DNA of 64,000 nucleotides from Desulfobulbaceae bacterium (GTDB taxonomy: Bacteria; Bacteroidota; Ignavibacteria; Kapaibacteriales; UBA2268). The number at the start of each line of letters is the position of its first letter. The first letter of the stretch is position 1. The notes under the pieces were generated by a model. The model ran no database searches, was not told the origin of the DNA, and worked only from the letters and a program-made list of their open reading frames with translations. The DNA lies in the NCBI GenBank assembly GCA_018335795.1, contig JAGXRP010000035.1, positions 17,931-81,930 of the forward strand, in the 5' to 3' direction. A program made the translations under genes and the position numbers. Below are positions 44,351 through 53,440 of this stretch, piece by piece.

Positions 44351-44803
44351 ATGTTTCGATTGTCAAAAAAAACTGAATATGCCATTCTTGCTATGCAATA
44401 TCTCGCCGAAAAAAGCGGAGAGCCTGTTTCTGCAAAAGAAATAGCAACAAGTTTGGGTTTATCTTTTGAATTTTTGTCAAAATCGTTGCAAAGTCTGATG
44501 AAAAGTGGGCTTGTTAGTTCCCAACAAGGAATCAAGGGTGGCTATCATTTGGTAGGCACTCCTGATATGATTTCTGTAATGGACATCATTCAAGCAGTAA
44601 GCGAAAATGTAGGTATAGTAGAATGTATGACTGAAAGCGATTGCTCCAGAAGTGGTTCATGTAATCTGAAAGACCCGATGTCAATATTACAGTCTAAAGT
44701 AAATGAAGTCTTCACACAAACATTTCTTGCCGATTTTGCAAACGAAACCGAAAGCAATCAATTTTTTAATAAAGATTTCAAAATTCTAAACGGAATTAAT
44801 TAG
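44351..44803 (+). CDS. Rrf2-family Fe-S regulator (IscR/SufR-like)
   Basis: 150 residues. The N-terminal winged helix (LSKKTEYAILAMQYLAE, VSAKEIATSLGLSFEFLSKS, QQGIKGGYHL) binds DNA. Three Cys at 92, 98 and 104 (VECMTESDCSRSGSC) have the positions of the 2Fe-2S ligands of E. coli IscR. It is likely to repress or tune the SUF operon according to cluster supply. 12 bp before sufB, so it is the operon's first gene and probably controls itself through the motif cluster upstream. Confidence 0.92.
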   Translation: MFRLSKKTEYAILAMQYLAEKSGEPVSAKEIATSLGLSFEFLSKSLQSLMKSGLVSSQQGIKGGYHLVGTPDMISVMDIIQAVSENVGIVECMTESDCSRSGSCNLKDPMSILQSKVNEVFTQTFLADFANETESNQFFNKDFKILNGIN

Positions 44804-44815
44804 GAGCTTGACCCA

Positions 44816-46276
44816 ATGTCTCAAGATGTTAAAGATGACGACCAACTGTTACTCGAAAACCTTGCTAAAAGTGAATATAAGTATGGATTTTTCTCTGATA
44901 TTGAACAAGAATTTGCACCTAAAGGCTTAAGTGAAGAAATAGTACGCTTCATTTCTATGAAGAAAAAAGAACCTGAATTTATGCTTAAATGGAGGCTTAA
45001 AGCTTATCACCATTGGTTAACAATGAAGGAACCTAAATGGCAGAAAGTGAATTTCCCCAAAATTGATTATCAGGACGCATATTATTATGCTGCTCCTGTT
45101 GATAAGCCAGGACCGAAAAATTTGAATGAGGTTGACCCGGATATTCTATCAATTTATGAGAAGCTTGGAATTCCGCTAAATGAACAAAAGAAATTGCAAG
45201 GTATAGCCGTAGATGCTGTTTTGGATAGTGTCTCTGTAGCTACTACTTTCAAAGATAAGCTTAATGAAGCAGGTATCATTTTTTGCCCGATTAGCGAAGC
45301 GGTGCATAGCCATCCGGAATTAGTCGAAAAATATCTCGGAAGTGTAGTGCCGCATACGGATAATTACTTTGCTGCTCTAAATTCTGCTGTATTTTCAGAC
45401 GGTTCATTTGTATATATTCCCAAAGGTGTTCGTTGTCCGATGGAGTTATCAACTTATTTCCGAATAAATGCTTCAAACACAGGACAGTTTGAACGAACTC
45501 TTATCATTGCCGAAGAAGGGAGTTATGTCAGTTATTTGGAAGGATGTACAGCGCCAATGCGTGATGAGAATCAGCTTCACGCCGCAGTTGTAGAGCTTAT
45601 TGCTCACAAAAATGCAGAAATCAAGTATTCAACTGTCCAGAATTGGTATCCCGGAGATAAAGAAGGCAAAGGTGGTATCTATAATTTTGTGACTAAACGC
45701 GGTATTTGCGAGGGTGCTAATTCCAAAATTTCATGGACGCAGGTCGAAACCGGCTCATCTATTACATGGAAATACCCAAGTTGTATTCTCAAAGGGGATA
45801 ATTCAATCGGCGAATTCTACTCTGTGGCAATGACAAATAACTATCAGCAAGCTGATACAGGCACAAAGATGATTCATATCGGCAAAAACACCAAAAGTAG
45901 AATTGTATCAAAAGGGATTTCGGCAGGATTTAGCGAAAATAGTTACCGCGGCTTGGTCAAAATCACCAAAAATGCGTCTAAAGCACGCAATTTCTCTCAA
46001 TGCGATTCTCTCTTATTGGGCGATAAATGCGGTGCACATACATTTCCTTATCTCGAAATACAAAATCAGTCCGCTACAGTTGAGCATGAAGCTACAACTT
46101 CTAAAATTTCCGAAGACATAATCTTTTATCTAAATCAACGAGGAATCTCTACAGAGGATGCAGTTGCATTGATTGTTAACGGTTATGCTAAAGAAGTGCT
46201 GAATCAATTGCCGATGGAATTTGCTGTCGAAGCACAAAAGTTGCTTGCGATTAGTCTCGAAGGTAGCGTCGGATAA
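44816..46276 (+). CDS. sufB: Fe-S cluster scaffold subunit SufB
   Basis: 486 residues. Core scaffold of the SufBC2D complex, where clusters are built from desulfurase sulfur. Conserved blocks: [58 protein letters not shown] and [20 protein letters not shown], the last with Cys405, matching the essential Cys of E. coli SufB. Length is typical. AGGAGCTTGACCC precedes the ATG. Followed by sufC after 50 bp. Confidence 0.97.
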   Translation: MSQDVKDDDQLLLENLAKSEYKYGFFSDIEQEFAPKGLSEEIVRFISMKKKEPEFMLKWRLKAYHHWLTMKEPKWQKVNFPKIDYQDAYYYAAPVDKPGPKNLNEVDPDILSIYEKLGIPLNEQKKLQGIAVDAVLDSVSVATTFKDKLNEAGIIFCPISEAVHSHPELVEKYLGSVVPHTDNYFAALNSAVFSDGSFVYIPKGVRCPMELSTYFRINASNTGQFERTLIIAEEGSYVSYLEGCTAPMRDENQLHAAVVELIAHKNAEIKYSTVQNWYPGDKEGKGGIYNFVTKRGICEGANSKISWTQVETGSSITWKYPSCILKGDNSIGEFYSVAMTNNYQQADTGTKMIHIGKNTKSRIVSKGISAGFSENSYRGLVKITKNASKARNFSQCDSLLLGDKCGAHTFPYLEIQNQSATVEHEATTSKISEDIIFYLNQRGISTEDAVALIVNGYAKEVLNQLPMEFAVEAQKLLAISLEGSVG

Positions 46277-46326
46277 TTTTTAATCGAAATCTAACAAATT
46301 AAATTTTAAATATAGGTAATCAAAAA

Positions 46327-47085
46327 ATGGCTTTAATTGAAATAAAAAACTTAAAAGCAAATATCTACGGTAATGAAATCTTACATGGATTGAATTTAAC
46401 AATTAATCCAGGTGAAATCCATGCTATTATGGGACCTAACGGTTCGGGAAAAAGCACCTTAGCTTCAGTTCTTGCAGGTAAAGAAGAATTTGAAGTTACC
46501 GAAGGAACTGTTACTTTCGAAGGTCATGATTTGCTCGATATGTCTCCTGAAGACCGTGCTCGTGCAGGCGTTTTCCTCGCATTTCAATATCCTGTAGAAA
46601 TACCGGGTGTCTCGAATGCAAACTTTTTGAAAACTGCAATCAATGAAATCAGAAAATATCGTAAACAAGACCCACTTGATGCAATGGATTTTCTCCAAAT
46701 GATGAAAGAACGCGCCAAATTAGTCGAAATAGACAGTACATTTCTTTCTCGCTCTGTCAATGTTGGTTTTTCCGGTGGTGAAAAGAAAAAGAACGAGATT
46801 TTCCAAATGGCAATGCTCGAACCAAAATTCGCTGTACTTGACGAAACTGACTCGGGGCTCGACATTGATGCGATGAAAGTTGTGGCAAATGGAGTGAACA
46901 AATTAAAAACTGATGACAATGCATTTTTGATTATTACCCACTATCAGCGTTTGCTTGATTATATCATCCCTGATTATGTCCATGTATTATCCGAAGGGCG
47001 AATCATAAAATCAGGTGGAAAGGAATTAGCTTACGAACTCGAGGAACGAGGATACGATTGGGTAAAAGCAGAAGCTATTGCATAA
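46327..47085 (+). CDS. sufC: Fe-S assembly ATPase SufC
   Basis: 252 residues, an ABC-type ATPase. Walker A GPNGSGKST (36-44), Q-loop FQYPVEIPG, signature SGGEKKKNE (149-157), Walker B AVLDETDSGLD (169-179). It dimerises on SufB-SufD and drives the conformational change needed for cluster assembly. There are no membrane segments, so it is not a transporter subunit despite the fold. In operon with sufB and sufD. Confidence 0.97.
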   Translation: MALIEIKNLKANIYGNEILHGLNLTINPGEIHAIMGPNGSGKSTLASVLAGKEEFEVTEGTVTFEGHDLLDMSPEDRARAGVFLAFQYPVEIPGVSNANFLKTAINEIRKYRKQDPLDAMDFLQMMKERAKLVEIDSTFLSRSVNVGFSGGEKKKNEIFQMAMLEPKFAVLDETDSGLDIDAMKVVANGVNKLKTDDNAFLIITHYQRLLDYIIPDYVHVLSEGRIIKSGGKELAYELEERGYDWVKAEAIA

Positions 47086-47115
47086 TTATAATTATTACGA
47101 AAATAGGTTAAATAA

Positions 47116-48423
47116 ATGTCAACGAATATTTCAACATCAGAATTTAAAAATAAACTAATCAATCAATTTGATTCACTTAATGGTTTGTCCGCCGAATCTA
47201 ATAGGCGCGATGCTTTGGCTCAATTTGATTCCTATGGTATTCCAACACTCAAGCATGAGCATTGGAAATACACAGGATTGACTTTCTTGAATAAGCATAA
47301 TTTCGACATCATAAAAAAATCGGAAGTAGATTATTCTGTGCTTGAACAATTTGCAAATCATCCTCTAAATTTTATAGAGACAGAGAAGATTTTTATAGTA
47401 AACGGATTTTCAGTTTCAAGCAATTTGAAGTCAATGCAATCGGGAGTAACTATTTCACGACTTTCGGATTTGGATGAAGCTCAAAAGTCGCAATTAGTAT
47501 CAGACTTTTACAGTCAAAGCATTAAGTTGGAAAATAACCCCTTTGTTGCCTTAAATACTGCTTTTGCACAAGATTGTATTGTAATCAAAATTGCTCAAAA
47601 TACAATAGTCGAAACTCCTTTGCAAATTGTATATATGAATTTTGCCTCACCTAATGCTATCATAAATAACCCGCGATTACTTGTGATCGCCGAAGAAGGT
47701 TCGCAAGCAACTGTTATCGAATCTGTTCACACTTATGGCACAAATCCTTCATTGAAGAACTCAGTTTCCGAATATTACATCGGAAATAAGGCTTCTTTGG
47801 AACACTATCGAATCCAAGATGATAGTGAATTATCACATACTATAGATTTTACACAAGTCAATCAGGAAAGTGATTCGCATTATCATAATGTTAATGTGTC
47901 ACTCGGCGGGCAATTTAACCGAAACAACATTCATACTTTGCTCAATGGCGAGAATATTGAATCCAATCTTTCGGGAGTTTTCATTACTTCCGGAAATGAA
48001 TTATTCGACATTCATTCATTAGCAGACCACGCTTTCCCGAATTGCGTTAGTAACGAAAATTACAAAGGCATTCTACTTGGAAATTCTACAGGTATTTTTA
48101 ATGGTAAAATCCTTGTCAGAAAAGATGCTCAAAAGACTAACGCATATCAATCCAACAAGAATGTTTTGTTGTCTGATACTGCCTCAATTTATACAAAACC
48201 TGAGCTCGAAATTTATGCAGATGACGTAAAATGTAGTCACGGAGCGACTTCGGGTGCCTTGGACGAAATCTCCATTTTTTATCTTGTGAGTCGTGGAATT
48301 GGTAGGAAAAAAGCTGAAGCTATGATTTTAAATGCAATAGCTGATGATATAATTGACTTAATCAAGCACGAGCCATTGAGATTGCATCTAATCGAAAGAG
48401 TCGAAAACAAACTAAATCAATAA
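47116..48423 (+). CDS. sufD: Fe-S assembly protein SufD
   Basis: 435 residues. Paralogue of SufB with the same beta-helix core; YADDVKCSHGATSGALDE contains the conserved His375 thought to help hold the nascent cluster or iron, and SRGIGRKKAEAMILNAI is the conserved end. The N-terminal half (FDSYGIPTLKHEHWKYTGL) is typical SufD. It pairs with SufB and two SufC. 30 bp after sufC and 32 bp before sufS. Confidence 0.95.
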   Translation: MSTNISTSEFKNKLINQFDSLNGLSAESNRRDALAQFDSYGIPTLKHEHWKYTGLTFLNKHNFDIIKKSEVDYSVLEQFANHPLNFIETEKIFIVNGFSVSSNLKSMQSGVTISRLSDLDEAQKSQLVSDFYSQSIKLENNPFVALNTAFAQDCIVIKIAQNTIVETPLQIVYMNFASPNAIINNPRLLVIAEEGSQATVIESVHTYGTNPSLKNSVSEYYIGNKASLEHYRIQDDSELSHTIDFTQVNQESDSHYHNVNVSLGGQFNRNNIHTLLNGENIESNLSGVFITSGNELFDIHSLADHAFPNCVSNENYKGILLGNSTGIFNGKILVRKDAQKTNAYQSNKNVLLSDTASIYTKPELEIYADDVKCSHGATSGALDEISIFYLVSRGIGRKKAEAMILNAIADDIIDLIKHEPLRLHLIERVENKLNQ

Positions 48424-48455
48424 CAAAAACGGTGTCAAATTAGCACCAAATAAAA

Positions 48456-49694
48456 ATGCACACAAAAGTTATAAAAAGTATAGATGTCGAATCGGTAAGG
48501 AAGCAATTCCCGATTTTAGATATTATGGTTCATAAGAAACCTTTGGTTTACCTTGATAATGCTGCAACTACCCAAAAACCATTGGCTGTGATAGATTCGA
48601 TGGATAAATTCTACCGTGAGTATAATTCTAATATTCATCGTGGTGTCCACAAACTAAGTCATCTTTCGACATCGCAATACGAAAAATCTCGTCAGACTAT
48701 TCAAGGTTTTATCAAAGCGGCAGAGCCTGAAGAAATTATTTTTACTAAAGGTGCAACTGAAGCAATTAATTTAGTTGCTTATTCATACGGTTTGATGAAT
48801 CTTGGAAAAGACGACGAAATATTAATTTCGCATATGGAGCACCACGCTAATATAGTTCCATGGCAGATTTTATGTCAAAAAACGGGTGCTGTACTCAAAG
48901 TTATCCCGATTAATGACGACGGCGAATTGATAATGGATGAATTCTATAAATTATTATCTCCAAAAACTAAGATTGTTTCAATTGTTCATATATCAAATAC
49001 ATTAGGTACTATCAATCCGGTCAAGGAAATAATTGATGCTGCTCACTCTGTGGATGCAGTAGTTTTGATTGATGCGGCACAATCGGTTCATCACGCTTCA
49101 ATCAATGTCCAAGCATTGAACCCGGATTTTCTTGTATTTTCGGGTCATAAAGTTTACGGTCCAACCGGAATTGGAGTGCTTTACGGCAAAAGAGCAATAT
49201 TAGAGTCAATGCCACCTTACCAAACAGGTGGAGATATGATTAAATCCGTTAGTTTTGAAAAGACTATTTTCAATGATTTACCAAATAAGTTTGAGGCGGG
49301 GACTACAAATATCGCAGGTGCAATTGGTTTAGCAGCAGCTATTGAATTTATAGATTCTCATGGAATTGAAAACATTGCCATTCACGAAGCTAATTTGTTG
49401 AATTATGCAACCGAAAAATTATCGCAAATTGAACAACTCAAAATAATTGGAACAGCTACTAAAAAGTCTGCGGTTATTTCTTTTGTTTTGGACTGCGCTC
49501 ATCCGCATGACATTGGAACTCTCTTAGATTTGGAAGGTGTTGCTGTCCGAACAGGACAACATTGCACTGAACCTCTAATGAAGCGATTCGGGATTCCTGC
49601 AACGACTAGAGCATCATTTGCGGTTTACAATACTTATGAAGAAATTGACGTTTTATATAATAGTATTTTAAAAGTAATAAAACTATTTAGTTAA
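48456..49694 (+). CDS. sufS: Cysteine desulfurase SufS
   Basis: 412 residues, a PLP-dependent class V aminotransferase fold. PLP Lys232 lies in FLVFSGHKVYGPTGIG, the catalytic Cys370 in AVRTGQHCTEPLMKRFG, and the cofactor contacts in IDAAQSVHHASIN. It takes sulfur from cysteine and passes it as persulfide to SufU. The RTGQHC arrangement is that of group II (SufS) rather than IscS. 4 bp before sufU. Confidence 0.97.
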   Translation: MHTKVIKSIDVESVRKQFPILDIMVHKKPLVYLDNAATTQKPLAVIDSMDKFYREYNSNIHRGVHKLSHLSTSQYEKSRQTIQGFIKAAEPEEIIFTKGATEAINLVAYSYGLMNLGKDDEILISHMEHHANIVPWQILCQKTGAVLKVIPINDDGELIMDEFYKLLSPKTKIVSIVHISNTLGTINPVKEIIDAAHSVDAVVLIDAAQSVHHASINVQALNPDFLVFSGHKVYGPTGIGVLYGKRAILESMPPYQTGGDMIKSVSFEKTIFNDLPNKFEAGTTNIAGAIGLAAAIEFIDSHGIENIAIHEANLLNYATEKLSQIEQLKIIGTATKKSAVISFVLDCAHPHDIGTLLDLEGVAVRTGQHCTEPLMKRFGIPATTRASFAVYNTYEEIDVLYNSILKVIKLFS

Positions 49695-49698
49695 TGAA

Positions 49699-50178
49699 AT
49701 GAGCGAAATAAACGAACTATATCAACAGGTTATACTTGACCATAACAAAAATCCGCGTAATTTCGGGATTATAGACGATGCTACAAACACAGCCGAAGGA
49801 CACAATCCTCTATGTGGCGACCAAATTGATGTATATGCTAAAGTTGAGAGCGGTAAAATTCTTGAAATCAAATTCAAAGGTGCCGGCTGTGCCATATCCA
49901 AAGCATCTGCTTCGATTATGACCACATTGATTGTTGGCAAAACAGTTGCAGAAGCCAAAGGTTTATTTGATGATTTTATCAATATTGTCACTGCTGACCT
50001 CAGCGACAAATGCGATACACTCGAACTCGGCAAATTGGCAGTTTTTTGCGGTGTACGCGAATATCCCGCTAGAGTAAAGTGTGCAAGCCTTGCATGGCAC
50101 ACGATGATGAAAGCAATTCAAAAGTCCGAGTTAGATGATGCCCCCGTTTCAACCGAAGATATGGAGATTACAATATGA
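49699..50178 (+). CDS. sufU: Sulfur-transfer protein SufU
   Basis: 159 residues. Cys39 (NPLCGDQID), Cys64 (GAGCAISKAS) and Cys128 (RVKCASLAWHT) are the conserved metal/sulfur residues; the insertion before the last Cys (LGKLAVFCGVREYPAR) is the SufU mark absent from IscU. SufU binds zinc and carries sulfur from SufS to SufBCD. Its stop overlaps the sufT start by 4 bases. Confidence 0.95.
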   Translation: MSEINELYQQVILDHNKNPRNFGIIDDATNTAEGHNPLCGDQIDVYAKVESGKILEIKFKGAGCAISKASASIMTTLIVGKTVAEAKGLFDDFINIVTADLSDKCDTLELGKLAVFCGVREYPARVKCASLAWHTMMKAIQKSELDDAPVSTEDMEITI

Positions 50179-50501
50179 GAGACAAAACTTTCACACCCCA
50201 AGAATTAGAAGATGCTGTCGTAGAGTCAATTAAGACAGTTTATGACCCGGAGATTCCGGTAAATGTTTATGATTTGGGATTGATTTATGACATAAGCATA
50301 ACGGGCGAAAACGAAGCCGTAATTTTAATGACACTAACAGCACCCAATTGTCCCGAAGCAGGAGTACTGCCGGGTACAGTTGAACAAAAAGCGAAGGAAG
50401 TTGAAGGCATCACCGATGCCAAAGTGATTTTGACATTTAATCCGCCTTGGGACAAAAGCATGCTTAGCGATGCTGCTCGATTGGAATTAGGACTATTTTA
50501 A
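50175..50501 (+). CDS. sufT: SufT, MIP18/DUF59 family Fe-S maturation factor
   Basis: 108 residues, a single DUF59 domain: SIKTVYDPEIPVNVYDLGLI, then LMTLTAPNCPEAGVLPG and LTFNPPWDKSMLSDAARLEL at the end. Family members help deliver clusters to client proteins. The conserved Cys in TAPNCPEAG is present. Coupled to sufU by the ATGA overlap. Confidence 0.93.
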   Translation: MRDKTFTPQELEDAVVESIKTVYDPEIPVNVYDLGLIYDISITGENEAVILMTLTAPNCPEAGVLPGTVEQKAKEVEGITDAKVILTFNPPWDKSMLSDAARLELGLF

Positions 50502-50527
50502 CTTAACATAAACAGGTAAAAACAATA

Positions 50528-51619
50528 ATGGCATTGAAATTTTATTTGCTTAAAATTAAAAATCTGACAAGAGAAACTCACGACACTGTTTCAATTTCCT
50601 TTGAAGTACCCAATGATTTGAAAAGCACCTTCGCCTATAAGCAAGGTCAATACTTAACTTTGAAAGTGCCCGTTAACGGTGTAGAAAACAGGCGAGCGTA
50701 TTCAATTTGCTCAAGCCCCATAAGCGATACCGATTTGACAATTGCTGTCAAAAAAGTTGATGACGGCGTTGTGTCTCGTTATTTAAATGATTCGCTCAAA
50801 GTAGGGGACTATCTTGAAATTATGCCTCCGATGGGCAATTTTGTTGTTGATGTTTCCGAAGATTCTCAAAGACATTACGTAATGATTGGTGCCGGAAGTG
50901 GTATCACGCCATTGATTTCGATGATTAAAACAATACTTCATGTTGAATCGAAATCACAAGTTACACTAATATATCAAAACAGAAGTACTGATACAATAAT
51001 ATTTCAAAATGAGTTAGAAAAATTAGCTGTCAAATATAGCAATCGTTTGGTGATAGTTCATATTTTGAGCCGTCCTGAAAGTGACTGGACAGGACTTAGC
51101 GGAAGATTGAATGCTGAAAAAATCAAAAGATTGATTAATAATATTGAAATCAAAAACATTTTTTCCGCACAATTTTATTTATGCGGTCCACAGGGCATGA
51201 TGCATGAAGCAGAAACTGCGCTGAAGGAGCTGAATGTTGCCACTCATCAAATTCACAAAGAATCTTTCACTGCACCTTTACCAAAGATTGTAGATGAATC
51301 TGAACACAATATTCTACTAAAACAAGAAGAAGAACTTACAACAAGAACCGTTAAATTGAGACTTTATGGCGAGAATTACGTCTATGAAGTAGAGCCGGAC
51401 GAAACTGTTCTCACTGCGGCAATGCGAGAAGGTTACGACCCACCTTTTAGTTGTCAAATCGGAGCTTGCTCTACATGTAGAGCGAAGTTGGTTTCCGGAA
51501 AAGTTCTAATGGATGAGCGAGATTCGCTCACAGACGATGAAATTGAAGAAGGATTTATTTTAACTTGCCAATCACATCCTCTTACTGATGATGTTTTGAT
51601 TGATTATGACCAAAATTAA
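50528..51619 (+). CDS. Ferredoxin reductase with plant-type 2Fe-2S domain (PaaE-like)
   Basis: 363 residues. FAD domain (RRAYSICSSPISD, about 57-69), NAD(P) domain (MIGAGSGITPLISMIKTI and FYLCGPQGMMHEAE), then a C-terminal 2Fe-2S ferredoxin (about 275-363) with ligands Cys309, Cys314, Cys317 and Cys347 in the standard spacing. The layout is that of PaaE/HmpX-type reductases, but no phenylacetate or oxygenase genes are near. Its place between sufT and sufA suggests it provides electrons for cluster assembly or sulfur reduction. That role is inference. Confidence 0.9.
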   Translation: MALKFYLLKIKNLTRETHDTVSISFEVPNDLKSTFAYKQGQYLTLKVPVNGVENRRAYSICSSPISDTDLTIAVKKVDDGVVSRYLNDSLKVGDYLEIMPPMGNFVVDVSEDSQRHYVMIGAGSGITPLISMIKTILHVESKSQVTLIYQNRSTDTIIFQNELEKLAVKYSNRLVIVHILSRPESDWTGLSGRLNAEKIKRLINNIEIKNIFSAQFYLCGPQGMMHEAETALKELNVATHQIHKESFTAPLPKIVDESEHNILLKQEEELTTRTVKLRLYGENYVYEVEPDETVLTAAMREGYDPPFSCQIGACSTCRAKLVSGKVLMDERDSLTDDEIEEGFILTCQSHPLTDDVLIDYDQN

Positions 51620-51688
51620 TTTGTTTTTTACAAAAAATAACTATATATTTAGAGTAAACTAATTTTCAAATTTTATAAAGGTAAATTT

Positions 51689-52087
51689 ATGACTGCAATA
51701 ATTGATGGAATCGAAGTAGAAAAAATCAACACCGGCATTTTTGGTGCTGAAGACCAAGATTCAATTTATGTAACTCGCAGAGCAATCGAAAAAGTTTTGC
51801 AAATCCGTAGCGATAACAGTGTACCTGAGGATTATTCACTCAGATTGGGCACTCAGAGCGGTGGATGCTCAGGAATGAACTATATTTTGGGATTCGACTC
51901 AGAAATCAGCGATAATGATAGATTGATTGAATCAAGCGAATTCAATTTCCTGATTGATAACAAGAGCCTGTTTTATTTGATGGGCATCACGCTTGATTTT
52001 GTTGATGATGTACATGGAAGTGGTTTTGTGTTCAACAACCCCAACAACGCTAAAACGTGTGGTTGCGGCGGTGGCGGACATCACTAA
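51689..52087 (+). CDS. sufA: A-type Fe-S carrier (SufA/ErpA/IscA family)
   Basis: 132 residues. A-type carrier core with Cys60 in GTQSGGCSGMNYILGF and the C-terminal pair Cys124/Cys126 in KTCGCGGGGHH. These three Cys bind the cluster carried to apo-proteins. Residues 1-25 are an unconserved extension. It ends with a His pair. Last gene of the SUF operon, followed by a good terminator. SufA, ErpA and IscA cannot be told apart with certainty; operon context favours SufA. Confidence 0.9.
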   Translation: MTAIIDGIEVEKINTGIFGAEDQDSIYVTRRAIEKVLQIRSDNSVPEDYSLRLGTQSGGCSGMNYILGFDSEISDNDRLIESSEFNFLIDNKSLFYLMGITLDFVDDVHGSGFVFNNPNNAKTCGCGGGGHH

Positions 52088-52103
52088 TTCCTGCCTGCTA
52101 ATG

Positions 52104-52141
52104 AAAAAGAGCTTTTCCCGAAAGGATAAGCTCTTTTTTTT
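52104..52141 (+). terminator. Rho-independent terminator of the SUF operon
   Basis: AAAAAGAGCTT and AAGCTC-TTTTTTTT close a stem with a small TTCC/GGAT interior, followed by nine T on the plus strand. It starts 17 bp after the sufA stop. Confidence 0.85.
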
Positions 52142-52181
52142 ATAGAGAAGTAGGGACAGAACAGCGTTATATCCAAATATG

Positions 52182-52249
52182 GTCATTCTGAGCGAAGCGA
52201 AGAATCAAGCTTTAAAAATTCATGGATTCTTCGCTTCGCTCAGAATGAC
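52182..52249. repeat. Perfect 25-bp inverted repeat, palindromic repeat element
   Basis: Left arm 52182-52206 begins GTCATTCTGAGCGAAGCG; right arm 52225-52249 is its exact complement ending in CAGAATGAC; the spacer is 18 nt. GC content is higher than the surroundings. From memory, a palindromic repeat with this core occurs between genes in many unrelated bacterial genomes. This is the only copy I see in the window. Confidence 0.85.
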
Positions 52250-52401
52250 GGTGAGCTTTCTGACTTTGTAACAAAAAGATAGAAAATTATTTAAAATATT
52301 TTCAATTTTTATTTGGAAATCTCAAAAAGCTTTTTTAAGTTAGCAATGTACAGACATACAAAATGGAAATCTGATGTTGAAAATTTGTATAATAGGAATT
52401 T

Positions 52402-52425
52402 CTACAGAGCTACAGAGCTACAGAG
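52402..52425. repeat. Three tandem copies of CTACAGAG
   Basis: Exact 8-bp unit CTACAGAG repeated three times without gaps. It lies in the gene-poor gap after the SUF operon. Likely slippage product; no function evident. Confidence 0.8.
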
Positions 52426-52606
52426 GAGCGACGAGATGTTAAAATCTTATTGTACCCTATTGCACAGAGCTTTTCCACAATCAATTACAATTGAAACACA
52501 CAAGAATCTTAGACTAATTCTATCAACTAAACTCTCGCAAAGTTCATTGACATTCTATAAATCGTATCGCAAATAAACAAGCGAGGTATGATTTGATTCG
52601 AGAATG

Positions 52607-52637
52607 ACACCCAAAGCACGGGGAGCTTTGGGGGTGT
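52607..52637. repeat. Bulged GC-rich hairpin upstream of the Cys-rich gene
   Basis: ACACCCAAAGC (52607-52617) pairs with GCTTTGGG-GG-TGT (52625-52637), with a two-G bulge and a 7-nt loop. It is about 80 bp before the ATG of the Cys-rich protein gene. No T-run follows on the plus strand. It could be a leader hairpin or the end of a repeat element. Confidence 0.4.
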
Positions 52638-52715
52638 TCAGAATACCCAACGCGGGAACTTCTAAGTTTATTGGTTTTATATTAAATAAGTTTTTAAATT
52701 AATTTGAGTAATTAT

Positions 52716-53432
52716 ATGAAAAAAAATCATATTTTAGGTAATGCTATATTAATTATTGCATTAATGCTATCTTTTAGTAGTTCAAATTTAAATTCTCAAC
52801 AATGGCCTCCTTTGGGACCTTGTTACACATTAGGAAATTGCACTCGTACACCAAATTCGATTCAATTAGAGTATATGGGATGTACAGTTGTCGTTGTATA
52901 TCAAGTTATTTATTGCCCTCCAGGACGATATCAATTCCAAATTGATTATATTACTTATAGTGCAGGTGGAAATTGTGTCAATTTACATCTATATTTACAT
53001 CCAGATGATAATTTCGAACCAAATGCTGAAAGGTATATGCAAATGAAAAAGGACGTATATAAAATGTTGTTTGATAACAGATGGGAATCTATTAGACAAA
53101 ATTATACATGTCCACTATTTGCTGAGTTTGTATATTGGTGGGAGGGTGATTGTGCAATGGCATGTGAAGTGATTCTTGAAAATGGAGAGCATGTTTTTTC
53201 TACTAAAAGTTGTCAAAATCTTGCATGTTGCGGCAAAAGGTTCACCTATTGTTTTGCCGGAGATACTCAAGAAGATATAATATATGAACATACATATTGG
53301 GTTGGAACTGCATGCCCTCCTCAAACAGTACCTGATTTCAGTTTATGTCCTGAAGTAGGTGATTATTTTCAAGAGGTCAGGATTGTTGGTGTGAATGCTT
53401 CATATTGCGTTAGCACATGTTTCGAAGATTAG
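52716..53432 (+). CDS. Cysteine-rich secreted protein, second family member
   Basis: About 238 residues from the ATG at 52716; a TTG four codons upstream is less likely. Signal peptide up to about SNLNSQ. The mature part has about 17 Cys, including LGPCYTLGNC, YMGCTVVVVY, CAMAC, CQNLACCGKRFTYCF and a C-terminal CVSTC. Spacing resembles the protein at 12649-13317 (especially the CxxxxxxYC(F/W) block), so they look like paralogues. Probably disulfide-rich and extracellular; function unknown. Two T9SS-sorted protein genes follow at once. Confidence 0.7.
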   Translation: MKKNHILGNAILIIALMLSFSSSNLNSQQWPPLGPCYTLGNCTRTPNSIQLEYMGCTVVVVYQVIYCPPGRYQFQIDYITYSAGGNCVNLHLYLHPDDNFEPNAERYMQMKKDVYKMLFDNRWESIRQNYTCPLFAEFVYWWEGDCAMACEVILENGEHVFSTKSCQNLACCGKRFTYCFAGDTQEDIIYEHTYWVGTACPPQTVPDFSLCPEVGDYFQEVRIVGVNASYCVSTCFED

Positions 53433-53440
53433 GAGGTTTT

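Larger units (their letters stand above)
52088..52715. other. 628-bp repeat-bearing gap after the SUF operon
   Basis: No convincing gene. It holds the sufA terminator (52104-52141), a 25-bp perfect inverted repeat (52182-52249), three tandem octamers (52402-52425) and a G-rich bulged hairpin (52607-52637). An 87-codon frame (52313-52576) from a TTG has no recognisable features. The mix of palindromes and degraded-looking sequence suggests past insertion events. Confidence 0.6.

Noticed and set aside
46327..47085. SufC as an ABC transporter subunit
   Set aside because: No membrane partner; the position between sufB and sufD fixes it as the SUF ATPase.
52313..52576. 87-codon plus-strand frame
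   Set aside because: Starts at TTG without a ribosome-binding site, contains the CTACAGAG repeats, and shows no recognisable domain.
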